A stretch of 32,081 nucleotides of DNA from Clostridia bacterium (GCA_017432485.1 JAFRJB010000070.1:1-32081), one strand, 5' to 3'; counted from the first letter of the stretch, positions 24,697 to 31,192 are shown. Numbers and translations are program-made. Notes: generated by a model from the letters alone, not told the origin.

Positions 24697-25437
24697 ATGA
24701 GAGTTAGAGGATACGGTGTGCGCCCTCCCAATCACGGTTACAGCGGGCAACATCACTCCGGTGATGCGTATAACCGCGATTATAAGAAAGTGCGCTACAC
24801 CAGAGCCGAAGAATACGCAACGCGCGATGTGCAGGAATATCATCATTATCCCGACCAAAAAGACCTGACAAAGGATGATGACGATAAGCATCTTGACGAA
24901 TCGCAGGAAAAATCAAACAAACAAAAAAACAAGTCCAAGTCGCGTATCAAAAACATTCAAACGGTTATGGTTGCATTAGCCGGTGCCGCGGTAATTACGG
25001 TATCTTACCAATCGGCGATGGCGAAGAAAGCCGCACAGCAAACGGATGACCCCGGTAATTCCGTCGGGCAGGATGCCGATAAAGCGGGGAAAGATACCGC
25101 TGCTTCTGTTTCTTGGGAGTGGAGCGATGACTTTACGAAAGCCGTTTTGGTGCTTAAGGACAGCGAGGGTAATGAGATTGCGCGGGTAGACGCCAAGGTC
25201 ATCAGCACCGAGCAAGAGGCAAAGTGTACGGTTCCCGGTAAAATCATCTATACCGCAACGGCAAAAGCGGAGGATAAAACGTATACCGATACCCGCGAAA
25301 AAGAAACACCGGCATTAGGGCATACATTTGATGCGGGCACCGCTACTACGACCGAGAGCGGTGAACCGGCAACCGATTTTACCTGTGAGCGTTGCGGTGA
25401 ACATTTTATTATTCAAAATACTTTAGAAGAAGAGTAG
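24697..25437 (+). CDS. Type II membrane protein with cysteine-pair C-terminus, function unknown
   Basis: A 246-residue protein I do not recognise as a named family. The N-terminal 85 residues are hydrophilic, rich in Tyr, His, Asp and Lys (for example DLTKDDDDKHLDESQEKS), followed by a basic stretch and one membrane segment at about 90-108 (TVMVALAGAAVITVSYQSAM). The remainder would lie outside the cell: a beta-rich region (SVSWEWSDDFTKAVLVLKD) and a terminal GHTFDAGTATTTESGEPA segment with CERCGEHF. Similar GHT-x-G...CxxC segments occur in Clostridia surface proteins. GGAGG precedes the ATG. It lies 19 nt after the MscS gene and 33 nt before the glycosyltransferase, so an envelope role in the same operon is inferred. 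Confidence 0.75.
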   Translation: MRVRGYGVRPPNHGYSGQHHSGDAYNRDYKKVRYTRAEEYATRDVQEYHHYPDQKDLTKDDDDKHLDESQEKSNKQKNKSKSRIKNIQTVMVALAGAAVITVSYQSAMAKKAAQQTDDPGNSVGQDADKAGKDTAASVSWEWSDDFTKAVLVLKDSEGNEIARVDAKVISTEQEAKCTVPGKIIYTATAKAEDKTYTDTREKETPALGHTFDAGTATTTESGEPATDFTCERCGEHFIIQNTLEEE

Positions 25438-25470
25438 TTTGCTTATTAAAAGAAAGAGGCGAATATCAAG

Positions 25471-26499
25471 ATGAACAATCATACAGCTGCATTTCTAATG
25501 CCCCTAAAGCTGAGCGGGGATGAAACGGAATTGCGCCATTTAATGGAATCTGTTGCTTCTATTAAGCAGCAAACAGATAGCAATTGGGTTTTGATTATTG
25601 TGGATGATTATTCCCATAATGACAAGGTTTATGATGCCCTTGAGTTAATTAAGCAAGACCTTAAAGAAAAAGTCTATGTTATTTATTCGCACCAAAACTA
25701 CGGCGCGGGTACAGCAAGAAATAAAGGCATTCGCCTGGCAAATGAATTAGGCGTTCCCTTTATTCTTTACAACGATTCGGATGATTTGTCCGACCCCGAG
25801 AGGCTGCGCTTGGTGCGTGAAGCGTTTGAGGCGGATGAAACGGTCAATGTGGTTTACACAAGCTTTGATGTGATTGATGAAAACGACAAGCTTGTGCCAT
25901 TAGACCAAATCAACCCGACTGTCAGAGAAATCATTGAAGGGCATCAGGTCGATGTGGTAGAAGGCGAGTGCGCCTGGATAGCGATTGCCGCCAAGAAAAA
26001 GTATACCAACTTAACTTCCTGCACGGCAGTTAAAACATCGCTTGCCGTGGAGGAACCTTTCCCGAAATCCTCTGTTTCGGAGGATTGCCATACCTGGCTA
26101 AGGTACGGTGCGCATCCGGGCAAATTTGTATTTTTAAGAGAAATTAAGGGGAAATACAGAATTTGTGCCGGCACGGCAAGCCGTTCGCGCAGCAGTAATG
26201 ACGATTTTTACCAAAAAATGTTTGAAATGGACTCTTCCGGCTTTGAGGCAGCCATGGAACTTGCCAAAAAATATGATACCATGGGTGGTCTGGATGAGGA
26301 CGATTTGAGAGCCGCCTTCTATGTGCGCTTAGCCTTGTGCCTTATTCACGGCGGAGAGGAAACCTACTGCAAAAAAGCGCTGGCAGTCGCCAGTGACATT
26401 TCGAGGGAACAAACCCTGCGCCTGATTGATTTGCTCTATTGCGAAGAAGAGGCTAAGCTGCGCATGAAAGAGCTCGTTGGCGAAGAGTCGGCGCAATAA
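25471..26499 (+). CDS. Family 2 glycosyltransferase
   Basis: A 342-residue GT-A fold transferase that moves a sugar from a nucleotide-sugar donor to an acceptor. Motifs: VDDYS (44-48) for nucleotide binding; NYGAGTARNKGI (76-87); metal-binding DSDD at 102-105 within YNDSDDLSDPERL; and the acceptor-side SEDCHTWLRYG. No membrane segment is evident, so it acts in the cytoplasm or at the membrane face. AAAGAGG lies about 12 nt upstream of the ATG. It is the last gene of the operon starting with the giant secreted protein; a role in modifying that protein or an envelope glycan is a reasonable inference, not shown. A terminator follows. Confidence 0.9.
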   Translation: MNNHTAAFLMPLKLSGDETELRHLMESVASIKQQTDSNWVLIIVDDYSHNDKVYDALELIKQDLKEKVYVIYSHQNYGAGTARNKGIRLANELGVPFILYNDSDDLSDPERLRLVREAFEADETVNVVYTSFDVIDENDKLVPLDQINPTVREIIEGHQVDVVEGECAWIAIAAKKKYTNLTSCTAVKTSLAVEEPFPKSSVSEDCHTWLRYGAHPGKFVFLREIKGKYRICAGTASRSRSSNDDFYQKMFEMDSSGFEAAMELAKKYDTMGGLDEDDLRAAFYVRLALCLIHGGEETYCKKALAVASDISREQTLRLIDLLYCEEEAKLRMKELVGEESAQ

Positions 26500-26530
26500 A
26501 TCGTATTAAATAATATTAAAAACAATATAA

Positions 26531-26566
26531 AATCCTCTCGCGGTATTGCCGTGAGAGGATTTTTTG
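26531..26566 (+). terminator. Terminator of the giant-protein operon
   Basis: AATCCTCTCGCGG and CCGTGAGAGGATT form a 13-bp stem (one mismatch) with a 5-nt loop, followed by a run of T's. Confidence 0.88.
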
Positions 26567-26590
26567 TCAGAATCTTAAGTTTTTGTGAAT

Positions 26591-26968
26591 TTAAGCAGTT
26601 TTATCAAAGAAGAAAGTCACACCGACAACGGTGCTTTGCAGTTGGCTGCCGACCGGGCGCAAAACCATATCGCTTTCACCGGTTAACTCTACACCGTTAT
26701 CCGTGATTTTCCAGAATGAAGAGGAAGTTTCTTCCGTGTTTTCGACACTGGCGGTGCCGTCTTGATTGAGGATGATAATGAATTTGTCACCGTCTAAAGC
26801 CTCCTTCATATCTGTTTCAACACCGTTGACTTCTGCTTTGACCGCAGTCCAGGTGCCGACATACGGGCTGTCGGCAGGGATTTCGGCGGATTTGCTGTCA
26901 CAACCTGTCAGTGCAAGGCATGAGAGCACAAGCAGGCATACGCACAGCAGGGAAATGGTTCTTTTCAT
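26591..26968 (-). CDS. Small lipocalin-like lipoprotein, function unknown
   Basis: A 125-residue lipoprotein. The signal sequence MKRTISLLCVCLLVLSCLAL leads to lipobox LTGC, lipidated on Cys23. The mature domain begins YVGTWTAVKAEVNGVETDM and continues with alternating beta strands (KFIIILNQDGTASVEN, SFWKITDNGVELTG). This resembles the small lipocalin-like lipoproteins common in gut Clostridia, where the opening GTW motif starts the first strand. AAAGGAG lies 8 nt before the ATG. Monocistronic and divergent from the lipoprotein at 27181. Ligand unknown. The gene remnant at 27891 ends in a similar strand pattern. Confidence 0.8.
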   Translation of the reverse strand: MKRTISLLCVCLLVLSCLALTGCDSKSAEIPADSPYVGTWTAVKAEVNGVETDMKEALDGDKFIIILNQDGTASVENTEETSSSFWKITDNGVELTGESDMVLRPVGSQLQSTVVGVTFFFDKTA

Positions 26969-27046
26969 AGCGTTTTCTCCTTTTTGTATTGTAAAGTTTG
27001 ATTTCAGTTACGCAAGTGCTGTTTTTCTTTTTGCCGGGTTACTATT

Positions 27047-27075
27047 ATTGTATCAGTTACAGCGCCTTTCGTCAA
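27047..27075 (-). promoter_or_regulatory. Promoter of the lipocalin-like lipoprotein gene
   Basis: Minus-strand -35 TTGACG (27070-27075), 17-bp spacer, -10 TACAAT (27047-27052). The leader would be about 70 nt. Confidence 0.7.
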
Positions 27076-27118
27076 ATGATACCGCTTAAAGTTTTATGCA
27101 CGCATTGACAAATTTTAG

Positions 27119-27147
27119 TTGCAACGCAGGCGGCAGTCACTTATAAT
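27119..27147 (+). promoter_or_regulatory. Promoter of the 27181 lipoprotein gene
   Basis: -35 TTGCAA (27119-27124), 17-bp spacer, perfect -10 TATAAT (27142-27147), about 33 nt before the ATG. Confidence 0.65.
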
Positions 27148-27180
27148 AATATTATACTACTTTTGAAAAGGAGAACTCCC

Positions 27181-27813
27181 ATGAAAAAAACATTATGTAT
27201 GATTTTGGCAGCGGCAATGCTCATTTGCCTCTTGAGCGCTTGCGGCACGCAAAAAGTCGAGGTAGACAGCACCGACATCACGGCGGGAGACAGTGTGGTG
27301 GAAGGTTTTAAAACCATCAGCGATGCCGTCAACTGCAAGGAAGCCACCTATAACCAATGGGCACAGGTAAACGATATCTTCTTTTATGTCTTTGATTTGG
27401 GTGCGGCAACCTACCGCGTCAGAGCCGATTATGCCGGCGACATTCCCGATGATTTCTTCAATAAAGATTTCAGCACCGAAGAGGGCAAGGCGGCAATCGA
27501 TCAATTGGTCGGCTCGCTTGCCATTACAAAAGCGGAAAATTTAACCGCTAATATGCCCAAGCAGGAAGATGTGGATAAGTTTGTCGGCAAAAAAGGGCAG
27601 GAAATGCTCGATGCCGGCTGGAAAACTTCCGGGATTGATTTTGAAAATAATGTCGTATTTATGAGCAACGGTATCTATGGCTGCGATGCGGCTGTTGAGG
27701 AAAAACTCGAGGAGACGGAAGATTACGATGAAGAAGCCCTCTTTAAGGATGCAACCATCAAATCCGTTACCAACATCGACATCAGTGATGCCACCTATTC
27801 GGAAGAACAGTAG
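27181..27813 (+). CDS. Lipoprotein of unknown function
   Basis: A 210-residue lipoprotein. MKKTLCMILAAAMLICL leads to lipobox LSAC with Cys21 as the lipid-bearing residue. The mature part is acidic and mixed alpha/beta (DAVNCKEATYNQWAQVNDI, FFYVFDLGAATYRVRADYA), with a Glu/Asp-rich end (EEKLEETEDYDEEALF). I do not recognise the family; Clostridia encode many such small surface lipoproteins. The start is ATG 27181, because AAAAGGAG lies directly upstream and is itself part of the longer frame from 27163. Own promoter and terminator. Confidence 0.8.
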   Translation: MKKTLCMILAAAMLICLLSACGTQKVEVDSTDITAGDSVVEGFKTISDAVNCKEATYNQWAQVNDIFFYVFDLGAATYRVRADYAGDIPDDFFNKDFSTEEGKAAIDQLVGSLAITKAENLTANMPKQEDVDKFVGKKGQEMLDAGWKTSGIDFENNVVFMSNGIYGCDAAVEEKLEETEDYDEEALFKDATIKSVTNIDISDATYSEEQ

Positions 27814-27840
27814 TAAGTACTGCAAAAACCACAACTAACC

Positions 27841-27877
27841 GCAAAAAGGCCTTGCCCAAAGGGCAAGACTTTTTTGC
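27841..27877 (+). terminator. Terminator of the 27181 lipoprotein gene
   Basis: CTTGCCC-AAA-GGGCAAG core stem extended by A/T pairs, followed by six T's. Confidence 0.85.
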
Positions 27878-27890
27878 TGTAAATCGATGC

Positions 27891-27995
27891 TTAGGAAGCG
27901 CGGGTTAAAGTAACGGTGCGGCCGTCGCTGTAGGTCAGAACCAAGGTGTTGTCATCCGTAAACTTGTAACCGACATCTCCTTTTCTTTCGCGGCA
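27891..27995 (-). pseudogene. C-terminal remnant of a small lipoprotein-like gene
   Basis: On the minus strand a frame ending in TAA (27891-27893) encodes GDVGYKFTDDNTLVLTYSDG followed by RTVTLTRAS, a clear beta-strand pattern like the ends of lipocalin-like lipoproteins. Upstream the frame turns into low-quality sequence (a GC-rich hairpin near 27990-28006), with no signal peptide or proper start. It is best read as a decayed or truncated gene, perhaps truncated by rearrangement at the adjacent tRNA-Val locus. Confidence 0.55.
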
Positions 27996-28119
27996 GCAAC
28001 GCCGCAAGTGTTTTTTACGCGCTCCAATAGGATTGCGCTATATTTATTATAAAACCGAACCCTTTAGTTTGTCAATGAAAGATAAACAACCGGCAAACAA
28101 TAAAAAACAAAAATAGGTG

Positions 28120-28148
28120 TTGCCAATTGCAATAATTCGTGGTATAAT
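28120..28148 (+). promoter_or_regulatory. Promoter of tRNA-Val
   Basis: -35 TTGCCA (28120-28125), 17-bp spacer, perfect -10 TATAAT (28143-28148), leaving a leader of only about 20 nt before the tRNA. Confidence 0.8.
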
Positions 28149-28175
28149 GCTAAACACAATCCAATTAAGGCATAT

Positions 28176-28252
28176 GGAGGTTTAGCTCAGCTGGTTAGAG
28201 CGCCTGCTCCACACGCAGGAGGTCACTGGTTCGAATCCAGCAATCTCCACCA
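28176..28252 (+). tRNA. tRNA-Val (anticodon CAC) with C at position 33
   Basis: A 77-nt cloverleaf with encoded CCA: acceptor GGAGGTT with AATCTCC (one G-U), D-arm GCTC/GAGC, anticodon stem CCTGC/GCAGG with loop TCCACAC, T-arm ACTGG-TTCGAAT-CCAGC. Positions 34-36 read CAC, which would decode GUG valine. Position 33 is C instead of the almost universal U, and the pair 49-65 is A-C. Either a variant functional tRNA or a decaying copy. Its last 20 nt are duplicated at 28404-28423. Confidence 0.85.
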
Positions 28253-28289
28253 TAAAAAGAGGACTTGCTTTGGCAAGTCCTCTTTTTAT
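28252..28289. terminator. Terminator of tRNA-Val
   Basis: ATAAAAAGAGGACTTGC and its full complement form a 17-bp stem with a 4-nt loop, starting at the last base of the tRNA. Beyond the stem, tRNA-tail-like sequence continues on both sides in opposite orientation. Confidence 0.85.
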
Positions 28290-28291
28290 GG

Positions 28292-28338
28292 GATTGCGTC
28301 AGGATTCGAACCGTAGTCCATCTCCCGGCGGTTCGCCT
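28292..28338 (-). repeat. Inverted tRNA-tail-like repeat, copy R1
   Basis: About 47 nt that recur at 29089-29135 with two mismatches. Read on the minus strand they contain GGTTCGAATCC, the T-arm sequence also present in tRNA-Val (28228-28238), followed by TGACGCAAT, like an acceptor 3' strand. R1 lies right behind the tRNA terminator in opposite orientation. Confidence 0.75.
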
Positions 28339-28403
28339 TGGCGGAGGCGGGAGGGACATACAAAACGCGGAGGCTTGCGAGGCAAGCGAACGAAGCGGAG
28401 CGT

Positions 28404-28423
28404 GAATCCAGCAATCTCCACCA
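28404..28423 (+). repeat. Exact 20-bp direct copy of the tRNA-Val 3' end
   Basis: GAATCCAGCAATCTCCACCA matches 28233-28252 exactly, at an offset of 171 bp. Again a terminator hairpin follows directly. This is the pattern of an attachment-site duplication after insertion at a tRNA 3' end. Confidence 0.85.
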
Positions 28424-28424
28424 G

Positions 28425-28454
28425 AAAAAACCGTTCCTCAAGGAACGGTTTTTT
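28425..28454. terminator. Terminator after the duplicated tRNA tail
   Basis: AAAAAACCGTTCC and GGAACGGTTTTTT form a 13-bp stem with loop TCAA. Confidence 0.8.
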
Positions 28455-28456
28455 CA

Positions 28457-28627
28457 ATGAAATAAATCCCTTGTGGGATTTATGAAGTATTCCTGTGGAA
28501 TATGAAGTAGCTGCGCTATGAAGTATGCTGTGCATATGACGGAGGGATTTATTTTACTTCATATTGCGGTAAAACCACAATACTTCATAATTCTTTAGAA
28601 TTACTTCATATTGCGTAGCAATATTTC
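28457..28627 (+). repeat. Tandem array of seven short hairpins before four-helix-bundle gene B
   Basis: The palindromes are: 28462-28483 (ATAAATCCC-TTGT-GGGATTTAT); 28488-28502 (TATTCC-TGT-GGAATA); 28508-28518 (TAGC-TGC-GCTA); 28524-28536 (TATGC-TGT-GCATA); 28563-28581 (ATTGCGGT with ACCACAAT, one mismatch); 28589-28602 (AATTC-TTTA-GAATT); and 28608-28624 (ATATTGC-GTA-GCAATAT). Linkers in the first half read ATGAAGT-like; in the second half they read ACTTCAT, the reverse complement. A GGGATTTATTTTACTTCAT segment (28544-28562) partly mirrors the opening ATGAAATAAATCCC, so the array as a whole has rough mirror symmetry. Not a CRISPR. Confidence 0.8.
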
Positions 28628-28635
28628 ATTATAAA

Positions 28636-28644
28636 TGGTATAAT
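28636..28644 (+). promoter_or_regulatory. Extended -10 promoter of four-helix-bundle gene B
   Basis: TGGTATAAT (TGnTATAAT type) 29 nt before the start at 28674. No good -35 is present; the last array hairpin occupies that position, so hairpin-binding proteins could interfere with it. Confidence 0.5.
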
Positions 28645-28673
28645 GATAAAAACCGGAAGAGGTGGTGTATGAA

Positions 28674-29033
28674 TTGAAAGAAAACAAACTTGCAGATTTA
28701 TCAATGGATTTTGCGGTTGAAGTATTAGAAATGACAGACGGAATAAAAGGGCATTATTCACTTGTCAATCAAATCGAACGTTCTGCAACCAGTATAGGCG
28801 CTAACATTCGTGAAGCGAACTATGCTCATGGCAAACCGGATTTCATAGCAAAACTACAAATCGCTTTGAAAGAATGTTACGAAACAGAGTATTGGTTGGA
28901 GTTATTTACAAGATCAAAAATTCTCGATGAAGCAAAGGCAAAGAATTTAACTGACAAGTGCGGCACTATTCGCAGAATACTGGTTGCTTCTATCAACACC
29001 ACAAAAGCCAATATGCAAAAACAAACTGATTAA
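28674..29033 (+). CDS. Four-helix-bundle protein (S23/IVP/Avd-like), copy B
   Basis: A 119-residue member of the same family as the protein at 11614. The core SATSIGANIREANYAHGK is followed by DFIAKLQIALKECYETEYWL, almost identical to copy A in helices 2-3, while the first and last helices differ and codons have diverged, so this is not a recent duplicate. The N-terminal helix reads KENKLADLSMDFAVEVLEM. I prefer the TTG start at 28674: GAGGTG ends 9 nt upstream, whereas the in-frame GTGs at 28662 and 28665 overlap that site. Context mirrors copy A: behind a tRNA, near a hairpin array, closed by a terminator and an inverted tRNA-tail-like repeat. Nucleic-acid binding is likely from the family; the actual role here is unknown. 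Confidence 0.88.
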   Translation: MKENKLADLSMDFAVEVLEMTDGIKGHYSLVNQIERSATSIGANIREANYAHGKPDFIAKLQIALKECYETEYWLELFTRSKILDEAKAKNLTDKCGTIRRILVASINTTKANMQKQTD

Positions 29034-29049
29034 AAATGTGAGCAGACAT

Positions 29050-29081
29050 AAAAAGAGACATCCGCAAGGGTGTCTCTTTTT
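29050..29081. terminator. Terminator of four-helix-bundle gene B
   Basis: AAAAAGAGACATCC pairs with GGGTGTCTCTTTTT around loop GCAA. It opens with ATAAAAAGAG, as the tRNA-Val terminator does. Confidence 0.88.
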
Positions 29082-29088
29082 CCGGTGA

Positions 29089-29135
29089 ATTGCGTCAGGA
29101 TTCGAACCGTAGTCCAGCTCGCGGCGGTTCGCCTT
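29089..29135 (-). repeat. Inverted tRNA-tail-like repeat, copy R2
   Basis: Second copy of the 28292-28338 repeat with two mismatches, containing GGATTCGAACC at 29098-29108 (T-arm in reverse). It ends 2 nt from the sleB stop codon, so the element edge abuts that gene. Confidence 0.75.
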
Positions 29136-29137
29136 TT

Positions 29138-29824
29138 CTATTTCGCAAACACATGGTTGCCGATGACCGTCACGACCGGCCGCGTGCGAATCCATTGGTT
29201 GCTTGTTTTGGCGGGGTTATAGTAGTAAAGCGCACCGCCGCTCGGGTCCCAGCCGTTAATCGCATCTTGTGCGGCGCGTTTGGCGCTGTCGGTCACCGCG
29301 GCAGACCAGTTGGAGTCCGTCACGGCGGAAAACGCACCCGATTGGTAGACCACACCGGAAACCGAATTGGGGAAAGAGGGGTGCGCTACTCTGTTGAGCA
29401 CCACGGCGCCGACGGCAACCTGCCCTTCGTATGGCTCCCCTCTGGCTTCCGCGGATATCACTTTGGCAAGCAGGGTCACATCACTCGAGGAATATTTGCC
29501 GCCCGCCGAGCTGCTGCCGCTGCCACCCAAGCCCAGGTACAGCAGGGTGACAGGGCCGCAAATGCCGTCTTGCGTCAAGCCGCAGTCGCGCTGAAAGCGG
29601 GTAACGGCGCTTTTGGTGCCGGAGCCGTAGATGCCGTCAATCGCGCCGGTGTAGTAGCCCAGCCGTTTTAAGACTGTCTGAATGTTCTTGACCTCGGTGC
29701 CTGTCGAGCCGTAGCGCGAGAGTGTCGGTACCGTTTTTCTGGCGCCCACCACGGGGATGGCGGCAATCGCGATAATGAGGATAACCGCAGCAGCGGCAAG
29801 GAATTTTCTGTAGTTATTTTGCAT
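29138..29824 (-). CDS. sleB: Spore cortex-lytic enzyme, SleB type
   Basis: A 228-residue secreted or membrane-held peptidoglycan hydrolase that degrades spore cortex at germination. One N-terminal hydrophobic segment (about 8-28) serves as signal or anchor. A peptidoglycan-binding type 1 domain (about 35-95) shows RYGSTGTEVKNIQTVLKRLG, AIDGIYGSGTKSAVTRFQ and LTQDGICGPVT. After a Ser/Gly linker the SleB/CwlJ hydrolase domain follows: LLAKVISAEARGEPYEGQVA, with the conserved catalytic-type Glu in SAEARGE, then GAVVLNRVAHPSFPNSV and the terminal NPAKTSNQWI. I chose ATG 29824 because GGAAGGTG lies 6 nt upstream; the earlier in-frame ATG at 29845 has none. A sigma-G-like promoter precedes it. Specificity (lytic transglycosylase) is from the family. 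Confidence 0.93.
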   Translation of the reverse strand: MQNNYRKFLAAAAVILIIAIAAIPVVGARKTVPTLSRYGSTGTEVKNIQTVLKRLGYYTGAIDGIYGSGTKSAVTRFQRDCGLTQDGICGPVTLLYLGLGGSGSSSAGGKYSSSDVTLLAKVISAEARGEPYEGQVAVGAVVLNRVAHPSFPNSVSGVVYQSGAFSAVTDSNWSAAVTDSAKRAAQDAINGWDPSGGALYYYNPAKTSNQWIRTRPVVTVIGNHVFAK

Positions 29825-29853
29825 GCGCTTCACCTTCCGTTTCATTTCACATA

Positions 29854-29883
29854 TATTTTGCCAAAAATCGGGTTGAAATATAC
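29854..29883 (-). promoter_or_regulatory. Forespore (sigma-G/F-like) promoter of sleB
   Basis: Minus-strand -35 GTATA (29879-29883, fits GHATR), 18-bp spacer, -10 CAAAATA (29854-29860, one mismatch from CATnnTA). Matches the forespore timing known for sleB. The -35 lies next to that of the divergent sigma-A promoter. Confidence 0.5.
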
Positions 29884-29901
29884 ATCGTTTCTCATTATAA
29901 T
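29873..29901 (+). promoter_or_regulatory. Sigma-A promoter of the 29933 operon
   Basis: -35 TTGAAA (29873-29878), 17-bp spacer, perfect -10 TATAAT (29896-29901), about 31 nt before the ATG. Confidence 0.8.
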
Positions 29902-29932
29902 AGGAGTACTAAGAAAAGGGAATTATAGAAAC

Positions 29933-31192
29933 ATGAACAAAAAAACCGTTTTTACCATTGTATTTGCCGCTGTGGTAGCCATTGCCATTGCGGTAACGGC
30001 AGTGGTGCTTATTAATAAAGAAAAAAAGGAGCAGCAGAGCACCACTGTGCCTGCAGCAGCGTATACCTTTATTGATGAAGAGTACCGTGCTGCGGCAACA
30101 CAGTTGGATGTCAAACTTTACGGTACGCATATTGACGGGCTGTTTTATTCCCTCTCGCCGGTGCAGTATTATTATGCGCAGGGCGGGAAGCTGGCGCAGC
30201 TCAAAGCGCAGGGCACTCTCTCGGTGTCCCCCGTGGTCGCCAATACGCAAATGGATTTTGACATCGACTATATTGAGCTGGAAGGTAAAACCTTCGGCGT
30301 CGGGTTGTGGCACAGTGACGGGGGCGTGTATAACGATGTATTTGCACTGCTGCTGGATATGCCCACCGCATTTAACAGTGCGCAAGAGTATCTGCTGTTG
30401 CTCGACCCGGCACAAAAAGATTTGGGCGCCGACAAGAGGCTGTACAGCGAGCTGTTAGCCGTCAGTGGTGATGGCGAGCGCGTCAACTACCTTTTCAACC
30501 AGGGCAACCGCATGACAGAGCCGAGCGGCAAGTTGCGCACCGATTGGGATTGCGCCACGGCGGCAATGCTGACCGCTCAAGAGGGAAGCGCCTTAACTTT
30601 TAGCGGCAAAAAATATAATCACAGTGATGAAGCGCAGCTATATGATTTGCAGTGCACCGAAGGTGGAAACACAAGTGTTGTTGCGCAAGGTGTCTGCGGG
30701 GCGTATGCCGCCCAAAAAGAGGAGGCCTTCTTTTATGTTGAACAAAGCGATGCCGATTGGGCGCTCTATAGCGGCAATGCGCAAGAGAGCAAAAAGCTCG
30801 CTTCTTACCAAGGCAGTATTGCAAGCGACTGCACCGTAGCGGGAAACTACGCACTCAAGCACAGCGACGGGGCGCTGATTCACCTGCAAAGCGGCAAAGA
30901 AACACCGCTGCCGACCGCGTTTAAGAAGTTGTATGCCGGCGTAGCGCTCGGAAAAAGAGCGGTATATATCGGTAAAGAGGAAAATAAAGAAGGCAAAGAT
31001 TATAAGGTGCAGAAAATTGTCATCAGCAATACCGAAAAAACACAAAGCAAGGTGTGGTATGCCAATGACATTATGGATGAGGACTCGCCTTTGCTGTTGT
31101 GCGCGCAGGGAATTGTTACACAAAAAGGGGAAAAAAGCATCTTTATTTCCTACAAATCCCTTGAAAGCTTAGCGGCGGATGTGGTAAAATAA
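29933..31192 (+). CDS. Membrane-anchored extracellular protein of unknown function
   Basis: A 419-residue protein I cannot assign to a family. Residues 5-28 form one membrane segment (TVFTIVFAAVVAIAIAVTAV) after a short basic start; the rest would be outside. That part is rich in Tyr, Ser and Ala, with repeated short strand-like stretches such as DADWALYSGNAQESKKLASY and NYALKHSDGALIHLQSGKET, which suggest a beta-propeller or WD-like/DUF5050 type fold, although I see no exact repeat. ATG 29933 is chosen: AAAAGGG lies about 12 nt upstream and the promoter lies between it and the longer frame's start at 29819. First gene of a three-gene operon. Confidence 0.75.
   Translation: MNKKTVFTIVFAAVVAIAIAVTAVVLINKEKKEQQSTTVPAAAYTFIDEEYRAAATQLDVKLYGTHIDGLFYSLSPVQYYYAQGGKLAQLKAQGTLSVSPVVANTQMDFDIDYIELEGKTFGVGLWHSDGGVYNDVFALLLDMPTAFNSAQEYLLLLDPAQKDLGADKRLYSELLAVSGDGERVNYLFNQGNRMTEPSGKLRTDWDCATAAMLTAQEGSALTFSGKKYNHSDEAQLYDLQCTEGGNTSVVAQGVCGAYAAQKEEAFFYVEQSDADWALYSGNAQESKKLASYQGSIASDCTVAGNYALKHSDGALIHLQSGKETPLPTAFKKLYAGVALGKRAVYIGKEENKEGKDYKVQKIVISNTEKTQSKVWYANDIMDEDSPLLLCAQGIVTQKGEKSIFISYKSLESLAADVVK

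Noticed and set aside
28270..28485. 71-codon open frame after tRNA-Val
   Set aside because: It runs through the tRNA-tail repeats and terminators and has no ribosome-binding site.
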